Shown one piece after another: positions 17,375 to 25,243 of a DNA stretch of 64,000 bases (position 1 is the stretch's first letter; each line of letters starts with the position of its first letter). The position numbers and the translations under genes were made by a program. A model generated the notes under the pieces. The model had not been told where the DNA came from, did no database searches, and saw only the letters and a list, made by a program, of their open reading frames with translations. The DNA is from SSSZ01 sp036732025 (GTDB lineage: Bacteria; Pseudomonadota; Gammaproteobacteria; Burkholderiales; Rhodocyclaceae), in contig DAINDE010000017.1 of the NCBI GenBank assembly GCA_036732025.1, positions 1 to 64,000 of the forward strand, read 5' to 3'.

Positions 17375-18594
17375 CCGACTCGCCCTTGCGCGCCATCGCC
17401 TTCTACCTGCCCCAGTTCCACCCGGTCCCCGAGAACGACGCGTGGTGGGGCCGGGGCTTTACCGAATGGCGCAACGTCACCCGCGCCCGGCCACTGTTCC
17501 CCGGCCATTACCAGCCCCACTTGCCCGCCGATCTTGGCTTCTATGACCTGCGCCTGCCCGAGGTGCGGGCGCAGCAGGCGGCTATGGCGGCGGCCCACGG
17601 CATCCACGGGTTCTGCTACTACCACTACTGGTTCAATGGCCGCCGCATCCTGGAGCGGCCGTTCCAGGAGGTGCTGACCAGTGGCGAGCCCTCCCTGCCG
17701 TTCTGCCTGTGCTGGGCCAACGAAAACTGGACCCGGGCCTGGAGCGGCGGCGAGCGGGAGGTCCTGCTGCGCCAGGACTACCATGCCGACGACGACCGGC
17801 AGCACATCCGCTCCCTCCTGCAGGCCTTCGCCGATCCCCGCTACATCCGCGTCGACGGCCGGCCGCTGTTCCTCGTCTATCGCACCGAACTGCTGCCGGA
17901 GCCCGCCCGTACCGCCGAAACCTGGCGGGACGAGGCGCGCCGGGCCGGCCTGGGGGAAATCTACCTGGCCCGGGTGGAAAGCTTCGCCGACGGCGTGGTG
18001 CCGGCCGACATCGGCTTCGACGCGGCGGTGGAATTCGCCCCCGACTGGCGCAACCTGCGGGACGTGGAATACCGCGGCATCGCCGCCCGGCTGCTGATCA
18101 AGGCCGGCCTCCTGCCCCGGCAACTGGCGGAGAACCGCATCGTCGCCTACGCCTCCATGATCCACCGCCTGCGGGCCAAGGCACCGGTGCCCTACAAGCG
18201 CTTCCGCTGCGTCACCCCGGGCTTCGACAACACCGCCCGCCGCTCCACCGGCGCCGTCATCATCAAGGATTCGGACCCCGACACCTACCGCCGCTGGCTG
18301 CTCGCCACCGGCCGCGAAACCCTGCGCGAGCGGCGCGGCGACGAGCGCCTGGTGTTCATCAACGCCTGGAACGAATGGGCCGAGGGCAACCATCTGGAGC
18401 CGGACCGGCGCTTCGGCCACGCCTTTCTCAAAGCGACGGCGGCGGCCCTGGCCGAGGCGGCGCGGGAGGCCGAAGCCGGCCAGCCGGCCGGCCCGGGCGT
18501 CGAGGAATTCGGCCTGCCCGGGCCCCTGCCCCTGGGGGAGCGGCTGACCCAGCTCCTGGCCCACATCCGCTTCGCCCTCGGCCGCGCGGACTGA
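17371..18594 (+). CDS. WbsX-family glycan-processing protein (GH99-like), second copy
   Basis: A 407-residue paralogue of the protein at 14718. The blocks are almost the same: AFYLPQFHPVPENDAWWG, GFTEWRNV, HGFCYYHYWFNGRRI, CLCWANENWTRAW and FINAWNEWAEGNHLEPD. It differs in a C-terminal extension of about 40 residues and in the middle region (about 180-300), where substrate choice may lie. The start ATG 17371 overlaps the stop of the DUF4038 gene. The two copies may act on two different linkages; this is inference, since the family's reaction is not settled. Confidence 0.85.
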   Translation: MTDSPLRAIAFYLPQFHPVPENDAWWGRGFTEWRNVTRARPLFPGHYQPHLPADLGFYDLRLPEVRAQQAAMAAAHGIHGFCYYHYWFNGRRILERPFQEVLTSGEPSLPFCLCWANENWTRAWSGGEREVLLRQDYHADDDRQHIRSLLQAFADPRYIRVDGRPLFLVYRTELLPEPARTAETWRDEARRAGLGEIYLARVESFADGVVPADIGFDAAVEFAPDWRNLRDVEYRGIAARLLIKAGLLPRQLAENRIVAYASMIHRLRAKAPVPYKRFRCVTPGFDNTARRSTGAVIIKDSDPDTYRRWLLATGRETLRERRGDERLVFINAWNEWAEGNHLEPDRRFGHAFLKATAAALAEAAREAEAGQPAGPGVEEFGLPGPLPLGERLTQLLAHIRFALGRAD

Positions 18595-18606
18595 GCGAGG
18601 CGAGCG

Positions 18607-19566
18607 ATGCAGCCCCTGGCCATCGTCATTCCCGCCTACAAGCCGGATTTCTTCGACGCCACCCTGCGTTCCCTCGCCGCCCAGACCCGGCGCGACTTCA
18701 CGGTCTACGTGGGGGACGACGCTTCGCCCCATGACCTCCGTGCCCTATGCGAGGCCTGGCGCGGCACCCTGGACATCCGCTACCACCGCTTCGAGCGCAA
18801 CCTCGGCCGGGAGGATCTGGTCGGCCACTGGCAACGCTGCATCGCCCTCGGCGACGAACCCTGGGTCTGGCTCTTCAGCGACGACGACCTGCTCGAACCT
18901 GGTTGCGTCGCCGCCTTCCTCGAACGGGTTGCCGCCGACCCGCACCCCTGCCAGGTCTACCACTTCAACGTCTGCGTCATCGACGCCGACGGCAGTCTCC
19001 TCAAGGAGGCGCCGCCCTTCCCGGACCGGCTGCCGGTCCGGGAGTTCGTCCGCCAGCGTTTTGCCTACGCCCTGCAGAGCTTCGCCCCGGACTACGTGTT
19101 CTCCCGCCAGGCCCTCGTCGCCGCCGGCGGCTTCCAGGCCTTTCCCCGGGCCTGGTGTTCCGACGACGCCACCTGGGTGAAGCTCGCCGGCGACGACGGT
19201 ATCGTCAGCATCGCCGGACCCCGGGTCCATTGGCGCTCCTCCGGCCAGAACATTTCCACCAGTCACGGCCCCGACCGTTGGGAAAAGCTGGAGGCGGGGC
19301 TGCAGTACCTGGAGTGGCTGCGGCGATACCTGCTGGCCCATCCCGCTTCGGGCGGCGCCGCCGCCGATGCCGCCCTGCTCGACGCCGGCCGCTGGTGGCT
19401 CTACGCCCAGGCCGAGACGCTCCGCGTCACCTTCCGCGCCTTCGGGCTGTTGCGCACCGCCCGGCGTTTCCAGCACCTCTTCGGCAGTTCCCTTCCCGCG
19501 GAAGCACTGCGCATCGCCCTGCAGGATTCCCGTATCCTGCGCCGCCTGGCCTCCCGGAGCCAGTGA
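18607..19566 (+). CDS. GT2 family glycosyltransferase
   Basis: A 319-residue GT-A fold enzyme. LAIVIPAYKPDFFDATLRSL (residues 4-23) is the classic nucleotide-binding opening, VGDDASPHDL the first acidic motif and WLFSDDDLLEPGCV (about 90-103) the metal-binding DXD-type region. GGFQAFPRAWCSDDATW is the likely acceptor/catalytic loop. It probably transfers one sugar during repeat-unit assembly in the cytoplasm. This is the last gene of the long plus-strand operon, 12 bp after WbsX-2, and it faces the flippase gene convergently across only 18 bp. No strong terminator hairpin is visible there. Confidence 0.88.
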   Translation: MQPLAIVIPAYKPDFFDATLRSLAAQTRRDFTVYVGDDASPHDLRALCEAWRGTLDIRYHRFERNLGREDLVGHWQRCIALGDEPWVWLFSDDDLLEPGCVAAFLERVAADPHPCQVYHFNVCVIDADGSLLKEAPPFPDRLPVREFVRQRFAYALQSFAPDYVFSRQALVAAGGFQAFPRAWCSDDATWVKLAGDDGIVSIAGPRVHWRSSGQNISTSHGPDRWEKLEAGLQYLEWLRRYLLAHPASGGAAADAALLDAGRWWLYAQAETLRVTFRAFGLLRTARRFQHLFGSSLPAEALRIALQDSRILRRLASRSQ

Positions 19567-19584
19567 CCGCTGGCGGCGGCAGCG

Positions 19585-21018
19585 TCAGGCGGCTTTTTTC
19601 TGCTTGCGCAGCAAGAGCAGAAGTTCTTCCCGGATCCGGTTGCGGGTGAGCATGATGCCGGCGAGCGCCCCGGCGCCGCCGGTGACGCCGCTGAGGAAGA
19701 GGGTGGCAAAGGGCGGCAGCGCCAGGGTGTTCTCCACCAGCAGGGGGCCGATCACGCTCAGGGCCGTGGGCACGACGGCGGGGCGCAGGGTGTCGAGCAG
19801 ATCCCCCAGGCGCATGTGGCACAGCTTGAACATCCGGCGCAGGCGCAGGGCGGTGGCGAGCAGGCTGGCCAGGGCGTAGCCCCAGGCCACGGCGACCAGG
19901 CCCAGGGGCGCGCAGGCGATGACCAGGATCAGCTTGATGGTGAGGGACTGGGCATCCAGCTTGAACTGGGCCCGGACCTCCCCGTAGGCGGTGAGCACCT
20001 GGGGGGTGAGGGCGGTGGGCACGGTGAGGGCGATGGCCAGGCAGGTGACCTCCAGGATGGGGGCGGAACTCGTCCATTGCTCACCGAACAGCACCAGGAT
20101 CACCGGCTCCGCCGCGACTGCCATGATGGCGCACATGGGCAGGGCGAAGGCGTTGTACAGGGCGCTGGTATGGACGTAGGCCGCCAGGATGCAGCGGCCT
20201 TCGCGCAGGGCCTGGGAGAAATACGGCAGGCTGACGCTGTTGACGGCCTGCTGCACGATGGTGACCACCAGGTCGGACAGGCCCTTGCCCCGGTTGAAGA
20301 GGGCGACGGCCTCCATGTTGAGCATGCGCCCCAGAACGAGGTCACTGAGGAAGTTGTTGGCGTAGGAAACGAGCGCCGAGCCCGAGACGTAGGAACTGAA
20401 GCCGAGCACCCGCCGCCATTCGGCGAGGGAAGGGAGCCAGGGCAGGTCGGCCGGCCGGTAGAAGATCACCGCCAGGATGGTGGCGCCGATGCCGATCATG
20501 GAGGACCAGGCCAGGCTCATGAAGCTGTGGCCGGCCCAGGCCAGCAGGATGGCGGAGACGTTCTGGGCCAGGGTGCCGATGGTGGTGATGACGGCGATGT
20601 CGGTGAAACGCAGGTCGCGCCGCAGGAGCGACATGGTGGTGGCGCCGAAGGGCACCAGCAGGAAGCTGGCGGCGATGACGTAGAGGGCCTGGGTGATGCC
20701 CGGTTCGCGGAAAAAGATGCCGGCGGGGACGGCCAGGGCGGCGACGATGCCGCCGGTGATGGCGGCCAGGACCAGGGAAATGCCGAAGGCGGTGCGGAAG
20801 CGGGCGGGGGAGAGTTCCTGCTCCTGGACGATGTAGGTGCCCAGGCCCATTTCCCGGATGGTGCGCAACAGCCCGGAAAAGACGTAGGCGACGGAAAAGA
20901 CGCCGATCTCGTAGGGCGTCAGCAGGCGCGCCAGGAACATGGCACCGACGAAATTGATGACCATGTTGGCGTTGGACGACGCCAGGGTGATGAGGAAGTT
21001 TTTTCTTACGTCGGTCAA
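19585..21018 (-). CDS. Wzx-type polysaccharide flippase (MOP family)
   Basis: A 477-residue integral membrane protein of the MOP exporter superfamily with about 12-14 hydrophobic helices. The N-terminus, with FLARLLTPYEIGVFSVAYVF (about 28-47), is typical of lipopolysaccharide-biosynthesis flippases. These carry lipid-linked oligosaccharides across the inner membrane. The protein at 23773 shares VRK, SSNA, ARLLTP-EIGVFSVA and LVLG motifs, so the two are paralogues. It stands alone on the minus strand. Directly upstream is a decayed fragment of a Kdo-transferase-like gene in the same orientation, so a longer operon may once have existed here. Confidence 0.9.
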   Translation of the reverse strand: MTDVRKNFLITLASSNANMVINFVGAMFLARLLTPYEIGVFSVAYVFSGLLRTIREMGLGTYIVQEQELSPARFRTAFGISLVLAAITGGIVAALAVPAGIFFREPGITQALYVIAASFLLVPFGATTMSLLRRDLRFTDIAVITTIGTLAQNVSAILLAWAGHSFMSLAWSSMIGIGATILAVIFYRPADLPWLPSLAEWRRVLGFSSYVSGSALVSYANNFLSDLVLGRMLNMEAVALFNRGKGLSDLVVTIVQQAVNSVSLPYFSQALREGRCILAAYVHTSALYNAFALPMCAIMAVAAEPVILVLFGEQWTSSAPILEVTCLAIALTVPTALTPQVLTAYGEVRAQFKLDAQSLTIKLILVIACAPLGLVAVAWGYALASLLATALRLRRMFKLCHMRLGDLLDTLRPAVVPTALSVIGPLLVENTLALPPFATLFLSGVTGGAGALAGIMLTRNRIREELLLLLRKQKKAA

Positions 21019-21104
21019 CGGCTGCTTTCGGATACCGCCGGCAGTCGTCGGCCATGGCCCATCTGCCGGTCAGGGCGCCTTACCCCCTGGTTGGCGGCCC
21101 CGCC

Positions 21105-21317
21105 ATGGCCGGAAAGCCATGGTTCGATGAGTTGCATGTGGCGGCGACTGCGCCCCTGGCGTTGGTGAGAGTCTCGTGAATCAGTTGTTGTCGGTTTTCG
21201 TAGATGCCGGGATTTTCCAGCAATTTCCGCCGGGGGAGCTGACAACTCTTTCACATATTTCGCTTCCTGCAGAGAAATTGCCGTCCGATGCAACATTTGT
21301 CCCGGGTCGCCCGGGCT
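21105..21317 (-). pseudogene. 3' remnant of a Kdo-transferase-like gene
   Basis: Translation of the minus strand yields pieces that line up in order with the C-terminus of the protein at 27349-28662: LQEAKYVKELSA against LQEAANVEELSA, LENPGIYENRQQLIHETL against LDNPDSYRDRKHLIHETL, and RHMQLIEPWL against RHMALIEPWL. The middle piece is in another frame, with one extra base near 21235 and one base lost near 21150, so the changes compensate. No start, N-terminal domain or stop at the expected site remains. It is therefore a degraded relic of a duplicated gene, next to a flippase as the trace of an older arrangement. Confidence 0.75.
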
Positions 21318-21471
21318 TTTTGCTGCCGTTCATGAGGTATTACCGCGCGTCGCCAGAGTCGACGGACTAGACTTTTTTCCGACCCGTCGAGGATGGAACG
21401 AGAGCGGGTGGCAGGACCCGGGCTGCGGTTGGCGCGGGCCGGCATCCGCAGGAAAGGGGAGCGCTGGGGTT
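21318..21471. promoter_or_regulatory. Upstream region of the asparagine-synthase operon
   Basis: This non-coding stretch contains a 7-bp inverted repeat (TCGACGG at 21359-21365 and CCGTCGA at 21384-21390, spacer 18 bp, with a run of six T between) that could bind a regulator. Downstream at 21409-21424, TGGCAGGACCCGGGCT resembles a sigma-54 promoter: five of six bases of the -24 block are kept and GG and GC are ten bases apart, but the -12 block is GGGC instead of TTGC. A start near 21435 would give a leader of about 37 nt. Both signals are weak. Confidence 0.3.
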
Positions 21472-22947
21472 ATGCATGTCCATTTGAGCGTCAACGGTGA
21501 CGGCAAGGTGCTTGCGCGTGGTACGAGCAGTGCCCGCTTCGGGTCGGCGGAGCGCCGGCTCGGCCCTTGGGCGAGATGGGAGTGGGACGGCACGTGCTTG
21601 ATCGTGCAGGTGGACCGTTACGGCTTCTACCCGCTTTTCTACGCATCGTTGAAAAATGGCGTGGCGGTGGCGGATTCCATCGCCGAATTGCTCGAACTGG
21701 GGGCCTCCCGCGAATTCGACGACGCAGGGATCGCCGCTTTCCTGCGCCTCGGCTTCTTTCTCGGCGACGATACGCCCTTCGCCGCCATCCGCGCCCTGCC
21801 GCCGGCGGGGCGCCTGACCTGGAGCGCCGCAAGGGGCGCGGTTGTGGCGGGCGCCCCTATCGTCCGCCGGCCGGAAGCCAAACTGCCCCGGGGTGCGGTG
21901 GCGGAGGAGTACGCCGGGCGCTTTGCCCAGGCCATCGCCCGCTGCTTTCCTCTGGACCCGGCCCGGACCGCCTTGCCGCTTTCCGGCGGCCGTGATTCCC
22001 GCCACATCGCGCTGGCGTTGCGGCGGCAAGGGTTCCGGCCCCATCTGGTCATTTCCCAGCGCCATTTCCCCAGCCGGCCCGATGATGACGCCGAGGTCGC
22101 CGCCCGGCTCTGCCAGGCCATCGGCTGGCCCCTGGAAGTCATGCCCCAGGCGGCCGACCCGGTGGGCCCGGAACTGGAAAAGAACCGGATATTCGACTGC
22201 CTGACCGACGAGCACGCCTGGTTCATGCCCACGGCGAGGCGCATTGCCGCGGCCGGCGCCACGGCGGTGTTCGACGGCATCGCCGGCGATTCGCTGTCCA
22301 GGTCTGTATTCATGCGGGAAGACTGGGTCGCCCTGGGCCGGGAGCGCCGCCTGGCCGAGTGGCTGCGGCGGATGCCGGCCTGGGGCTATGGCGCGGCGGA
22401 AAGCGGTCTGGAGCGGGTATTGGCCCCCGCCTTCCGCCGACGCTGGACCTGGGAGGCCGCCTTCACGCGGGTGGAGGAGGAGTTCGGCAAGCACGCCTAC
22501 GACGACAATCCCCTCAACCAGTTCATGTTCTGGAACCGCACGCGGCGGGAGATCGCCCTGGCCTTCCTCCGCTACCTGCCGGGAGTGGAGGTGCTCACCC
22601 CCTACCTCGATCCGGAGGTCTTCGATTTCCTCTGGCATTTGCCGACCGAATATTTTCTCGATCAACGCCTCCACGACGAGACCATCGCCCGGGTGGCGCC
22701 GGATTGCGCCGGCATCCCCTTCGCCGGCGGCGCGCCTCCCCGCGATCCCCTGTCCATGAACGTCGCGGTCATGCGCGGCATGGCCCGGCGGCGTTCGTTC
22801 TGGCAGGGCGGCGAGCTCCTCAACCGGGCCTGGCTGCGGCCGCGATTGGCCGGCGCCTTGGTATGGCCCCGCCTCGCCCGCCAGGCCGGCTGGTACCTCC
22901 AGGCGCCCCCCTGGCTGGCAAGCCTGGAGCGCCTTGCCGCGGAATAG
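21472..22947 (+). CDS. Asparagine synthase-like protein lacking the glutaminase cysteine
   Basis: A 491-residue protein with the ATP-pyrophosphatase fold of asparagine synthases. The PP-loop is SGGRDS (171-176), and DGIAGDSLS near residue 267 fits the second nucleotide region. The N-terminal half resembles the Ntn-type domain but starts MHVHLSVNG, without the Cys-2 needed for glutamine cleavage, so it cannot release ammonia in the usual way. The enzyme probably adenylates a carboxylate and joins it to an amine, for example an amide on a uronic-acid sugar. Asparagine-synthase paralogues are common in exopolysaccharide clusters of floc-forming betaproteobacteria. It leads a plus-strand operon with a methyltransferase and a flippase. 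Confidence 0.82.
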   Translation: MHVHLSVNGDGKVLARGTSSARFGSAERRLGPWARWEWDGTCLIVQVDRYGFYPLFYASLKNGVAVADSIAELLELGASREFDDAGIAAFLRLGFFLGDDTPFAAIRALPPAGRLTWSAARGAVVAGAPIVRRPEAKLPRGAVAEEYAGRFAQAIARCFPLDPARTALPLSGGRDSRHIALALRRQGFRPHLVISQRHFPSRPDDDAEVAARLCQAIGWPLEVMPQAADPVGPELEKNRIFDCLTDEHAWFMPTARRIAAAGATAVFDGIAGDSLSRSVFMREDWVALGRERRLAEWLRRMPAWGYGAAESGLERVLAPAFRRRWTWEAAFTRVEEEFGKHAYDDNPLNQFMFWNRTRREIALAFLRYLPGVEVLTPYLDPEVFDFLWHLPTEYFLDQRLHDETIARVAPDCAGIPFAGGAPPRDPLSMNVAVMRGMARRRSFWQGGELLNRAWLRPRLAGALVWPRLARQAGWYLQAPPWLASLERLAAE

Positions 22948-22991
22948 GGCCGTAGAATGCGCCGGCCTTCGACAACTCTGGTGATGCCGAG

Positions 22992-23756
22992 ATGACTACT
23001 TTCCTGCTTATCCTTCTGGCCCTGTCGATCCTGGCCATGTTCGCCTTGCAGTTGTACCTGTTGCGCAAGGTACGCCGCGTTGACCTGCACGTTTGGGAGA
23101 TGGCCCAGCGCCTGCCCCGCGAGGTGAGCGAATGCTTCCGTCAACTGGAATCCCTGCAGAGCCTGTACTGGGATCTCCGGCCCGAGCGGGCCTTGCCGCC
23201 CACCCGAGGCTGGGCGGGCTCGCCCGATTTCCTGCGGGAGGTGGCCGGCCACCTCTTCGCTGCCCGGCCGACCGTGGTGGTGGAATGCAGCTCCGGCGCG
23301 TCCACCGTGGTGGCCGCCCGCTGCCTGCAGATACTGGGCGGCGGTCACGTTTATAGCCTCGAGCACGCCCCCGAATACGCCAGCGCGACCCGCCGGCTTC
23401 TCGCCTCCCACGGGCTGTCCGCCTGGGCGACGGTGATCGACGCTCCCTTGGTCGCCACCACCACCGACGCCGGCAGCCAACCCTGGTACGACCTGGCGAA
23501 CCTGCCGGCAGGCCCGATCGACGTCCTGGTCATCGACGGCCCGCCCGCCGATACGGCGCCCCTTGCCCGCTACCCGGCCGGACCCTTGCTCTTCCCGCGG
23601 CTGCGGGAGGGCGGGGCCGTCTTCCTTGACGATGCGGATCGGCCCGACGAGCAGGAAATCGTCGCCCGCTGGCAACGGAGCTTTCCCGGCCTGGATTTGC
23701 GCCGTCGGCCCAGCGAGAAGGGACTCGCCGTGTTCCGACGCGGGGACGGCAATTGA
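22992..23756 (+). CDS. Membrane-anchored SAM methyltransferase-like protein
   Basis: A 254-residue protein with one N-terminal transmembrane helix (TTFLLILLALSILAMFALQL) and a soluble class I methyltransferase-like domain. VVVECSSGASTVVAA (about 95-110) is the SAM loop, VYSLEHAPEYA the second acidic strand and IDVLVIDGPPAD (about 178-189) the strand-4 motif. It fits Methyltransf_24, like the unanchored protein at 8346. The anchor would hold it on the cytoplasmic face near lipid-linked substrates. TAGAAT at 22957-22962 is a possible -10 element for an internal promoter. Confidence 0.75.
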   Translation: MTTFLLILLALSILAMFALQLYLLRKVRRVDLHVWEMAQRLPREVSECFRQLESLQSLYWDLRPERALPPTRGWAGSPDFLREVAGHLFAARPTVVVECSSGASTVVAARCLQILGGGHVYSLEHAPEYASATRRLLASHGLSAWATVIDAPLVATTTDAGSQPWYDLANLPAGPIDVLVIDGPPADTAPLARYPAGPLLFPRLREGGAVFLDDADRPDEQEIVARWQRSFPGLDLRRRPSEKGLAVFRRGDGN

Positions 23757-23772
23757 TTCCCGGGGCCGCGCG

Positions 23773-25203
23773 ATGACGTCGGTACGCAAGTCCATCGGCT
23801 ACAGCCTGCTGTCGTCCAATGCGGTGACGGCCCTGCAATTCCTCGGCTCCCTGGTCATTGCCCGCCTGCTGACGCCGGAAGAAATCGGAGTCTTCTCCGT
23901 GGCGGCCGTCGTGGTCGCCCTGGCGCAGATACTGCGAGACCTCGGCGCTTCCGCCTACATCATCCAGGTGGAAGCGCTTACGACCGAGGTCCTCCGTGCC
24001 GCGTTCGGCGTCGCCCTGGTCGCGGGAGCGACGATCGGCCTCGCCCTGGCGGGCGCAAGCGGGATCATCGCCGAGTTTTACGACGAACCGCGGGTCCGGG
24101 TGGTCATGCTGATTCTGGCGTTGAACTTCGCCCTGACCCCCTTCGGCGCGGTGACCATGGCCTGCGTGCGGCGGGAAATGGGCTTTCGCTCCCTGGCGGT
24201 GGCGGATTCCCTCTCCGCTTGCGTTTCGCTGGCGACGTCGGTGTTCCTGGCCTACCGGGGATACGGTGCCGCCAGCCTGGCCTGGGCGTCGGTGGCCGGA
24301 ACCCTGGCCAGTTGCATCGCCTCCCTGTTCCTGCGCCCCGCCTACCTGCCCTGGCGGCCAAGTCTGAAGGGGGCCGGGGCGATCCTGGGGTTCGGCTCGA
24401 TGACGACTTCGTCGACCATTCTCGGCTATCTCAACATGTCGGCGGCCGATCTGGTGCTCGGCAAACTGGCGGGAATGAGCGCGGTGGCGTATTTCAACCG
24501 CTCGGCTTCCCTGAGCCGGTTCTTCGGGCAGATGCTGAACAAGGCCCTGGGGCCGGTGCTGCTGCCGGCGATGTCCGCCATCCGGCGGAACGGCGGCGAC
24601 ATGCGGACCGCCTTCCTCGACGGGACAGCGCTGCTGACCGGGGTGACCTGGCCTGCCTATGCCGTCATTGCCGTCGCGAGTGAGCCCCTCATCCTGCTCC
24701 TGTTCGGAGACCAATGGCAGGCGGCAGTGCCCCTGGTGCCCTATATCGCCCTGACCGCCGCCATTTCCGCGACCCATTTCCTGTGCGGGACGACCTATAC
24801 CGCCCGCGGCACGCCCGGCCTCAACCTGGCCGCGGAAGCCATCAATCTGCCGGTCAAGGTACTGGCAATCGTCTTCCTCGCGCCCCACGGAGTGCTGGCC
24901 GTCGCCCAGGGGTGGCCCGTCATTGCACTGGCCAGCGCAGCCGTACACCAGATCCTGCTCAACCGGGCCATGGGGCTCACGGTCGCGCAGTTGGCCGGAG
25001 CCGTGTGGAAGAGCGCCATCGTGGCGGCCTGCGCCGGCGCGGGCGGCCTGGCGGGCGCCAAGGGGGCGGGCGAAGTCGCAACGGGGCTGGCCACCGGGCT
25101 TGCCGGCGTGGTCGTCGGCGCGGCGATCGGCGGCGGCTTCGCCATGTCCGGCCTGAATCACCCCATGTGGAAAGAGGTGGTTCGCCTGTGGAATAAGCGG
25201 TAA
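23773..25203 (+). CDS. Wzx-type polysaccharide flippase (MOP family), second copy
   Basis: A 476-residue multi-helix membrane protein, paralogous to the one at 19585. Shared blocks include ARLLTPEEIGVFSVAA and TPFGAVTMACVRREMGFRS. The start chosen is ATG 23773, 16 bp after the methyltransferase stop; longer readings upstream enter the previous gene in another frame and lack the conserved beginning. It is predicted to flip a lipid-linked oligosaccharide. With Wzm/Wzt also present, the locus has two export principles. A Wzy polymerase, usually needed with Wzx, is not seen in the window. Confidence 0.9.
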   Translation: MTSVRKSIGYSLLSSNAVTALQFLGSLVIARLLTPEEIGVFSVAAVVVALAQILRDLGASAYIIQVEALTTEVLRAAFGVALVAGATIGLALAGASGIIAEFYDEPRVRVVMLILALNFALTPFGAVTMACVRREMGFRSLAVADSLSACVSLATSVFLAYRGYGAASLAWASVAGTLASCIASLFLRPAYLPWRPSLKGAGAILGFGSMTTSSTILGYLNMSAADLVLGKLAGMSAVAYFNRSASLSRFFGQMLNKALGPVLLPAMSAIRRNGGDMRTAFLDGTALLTGVTWPAYAVIAVASEPLILLLFGDQWQAAVPLVPYIALTAAISATHFLCGTTYTARGTPGLNLAAEAINLPVKVLAIVFLAPHGVLAVAQGWPVIALASAAVHQILLNRAMGLTVAQLAGAVWKSAIVAACAGAGGLAGAKGAGEVATGLATGLAGVVVGAAIGGGFAMSGLNHPMWKEVVRLWNKR

Positions 25204-25243
25204 CCGGCTTTAGACGAAAAAATATTCATCCAGGGGATTGAAA

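Noticed and set aside
19567..19615. Intrinsic terminator between the GT2 gene and the flippase (weak CGCTG/CAGCG stem and later T-run)
   Set aside because: The T-run is 13 bases from the stem and belongs to the lysine codons at the flippase C-terminus; the stem is only five pairs.
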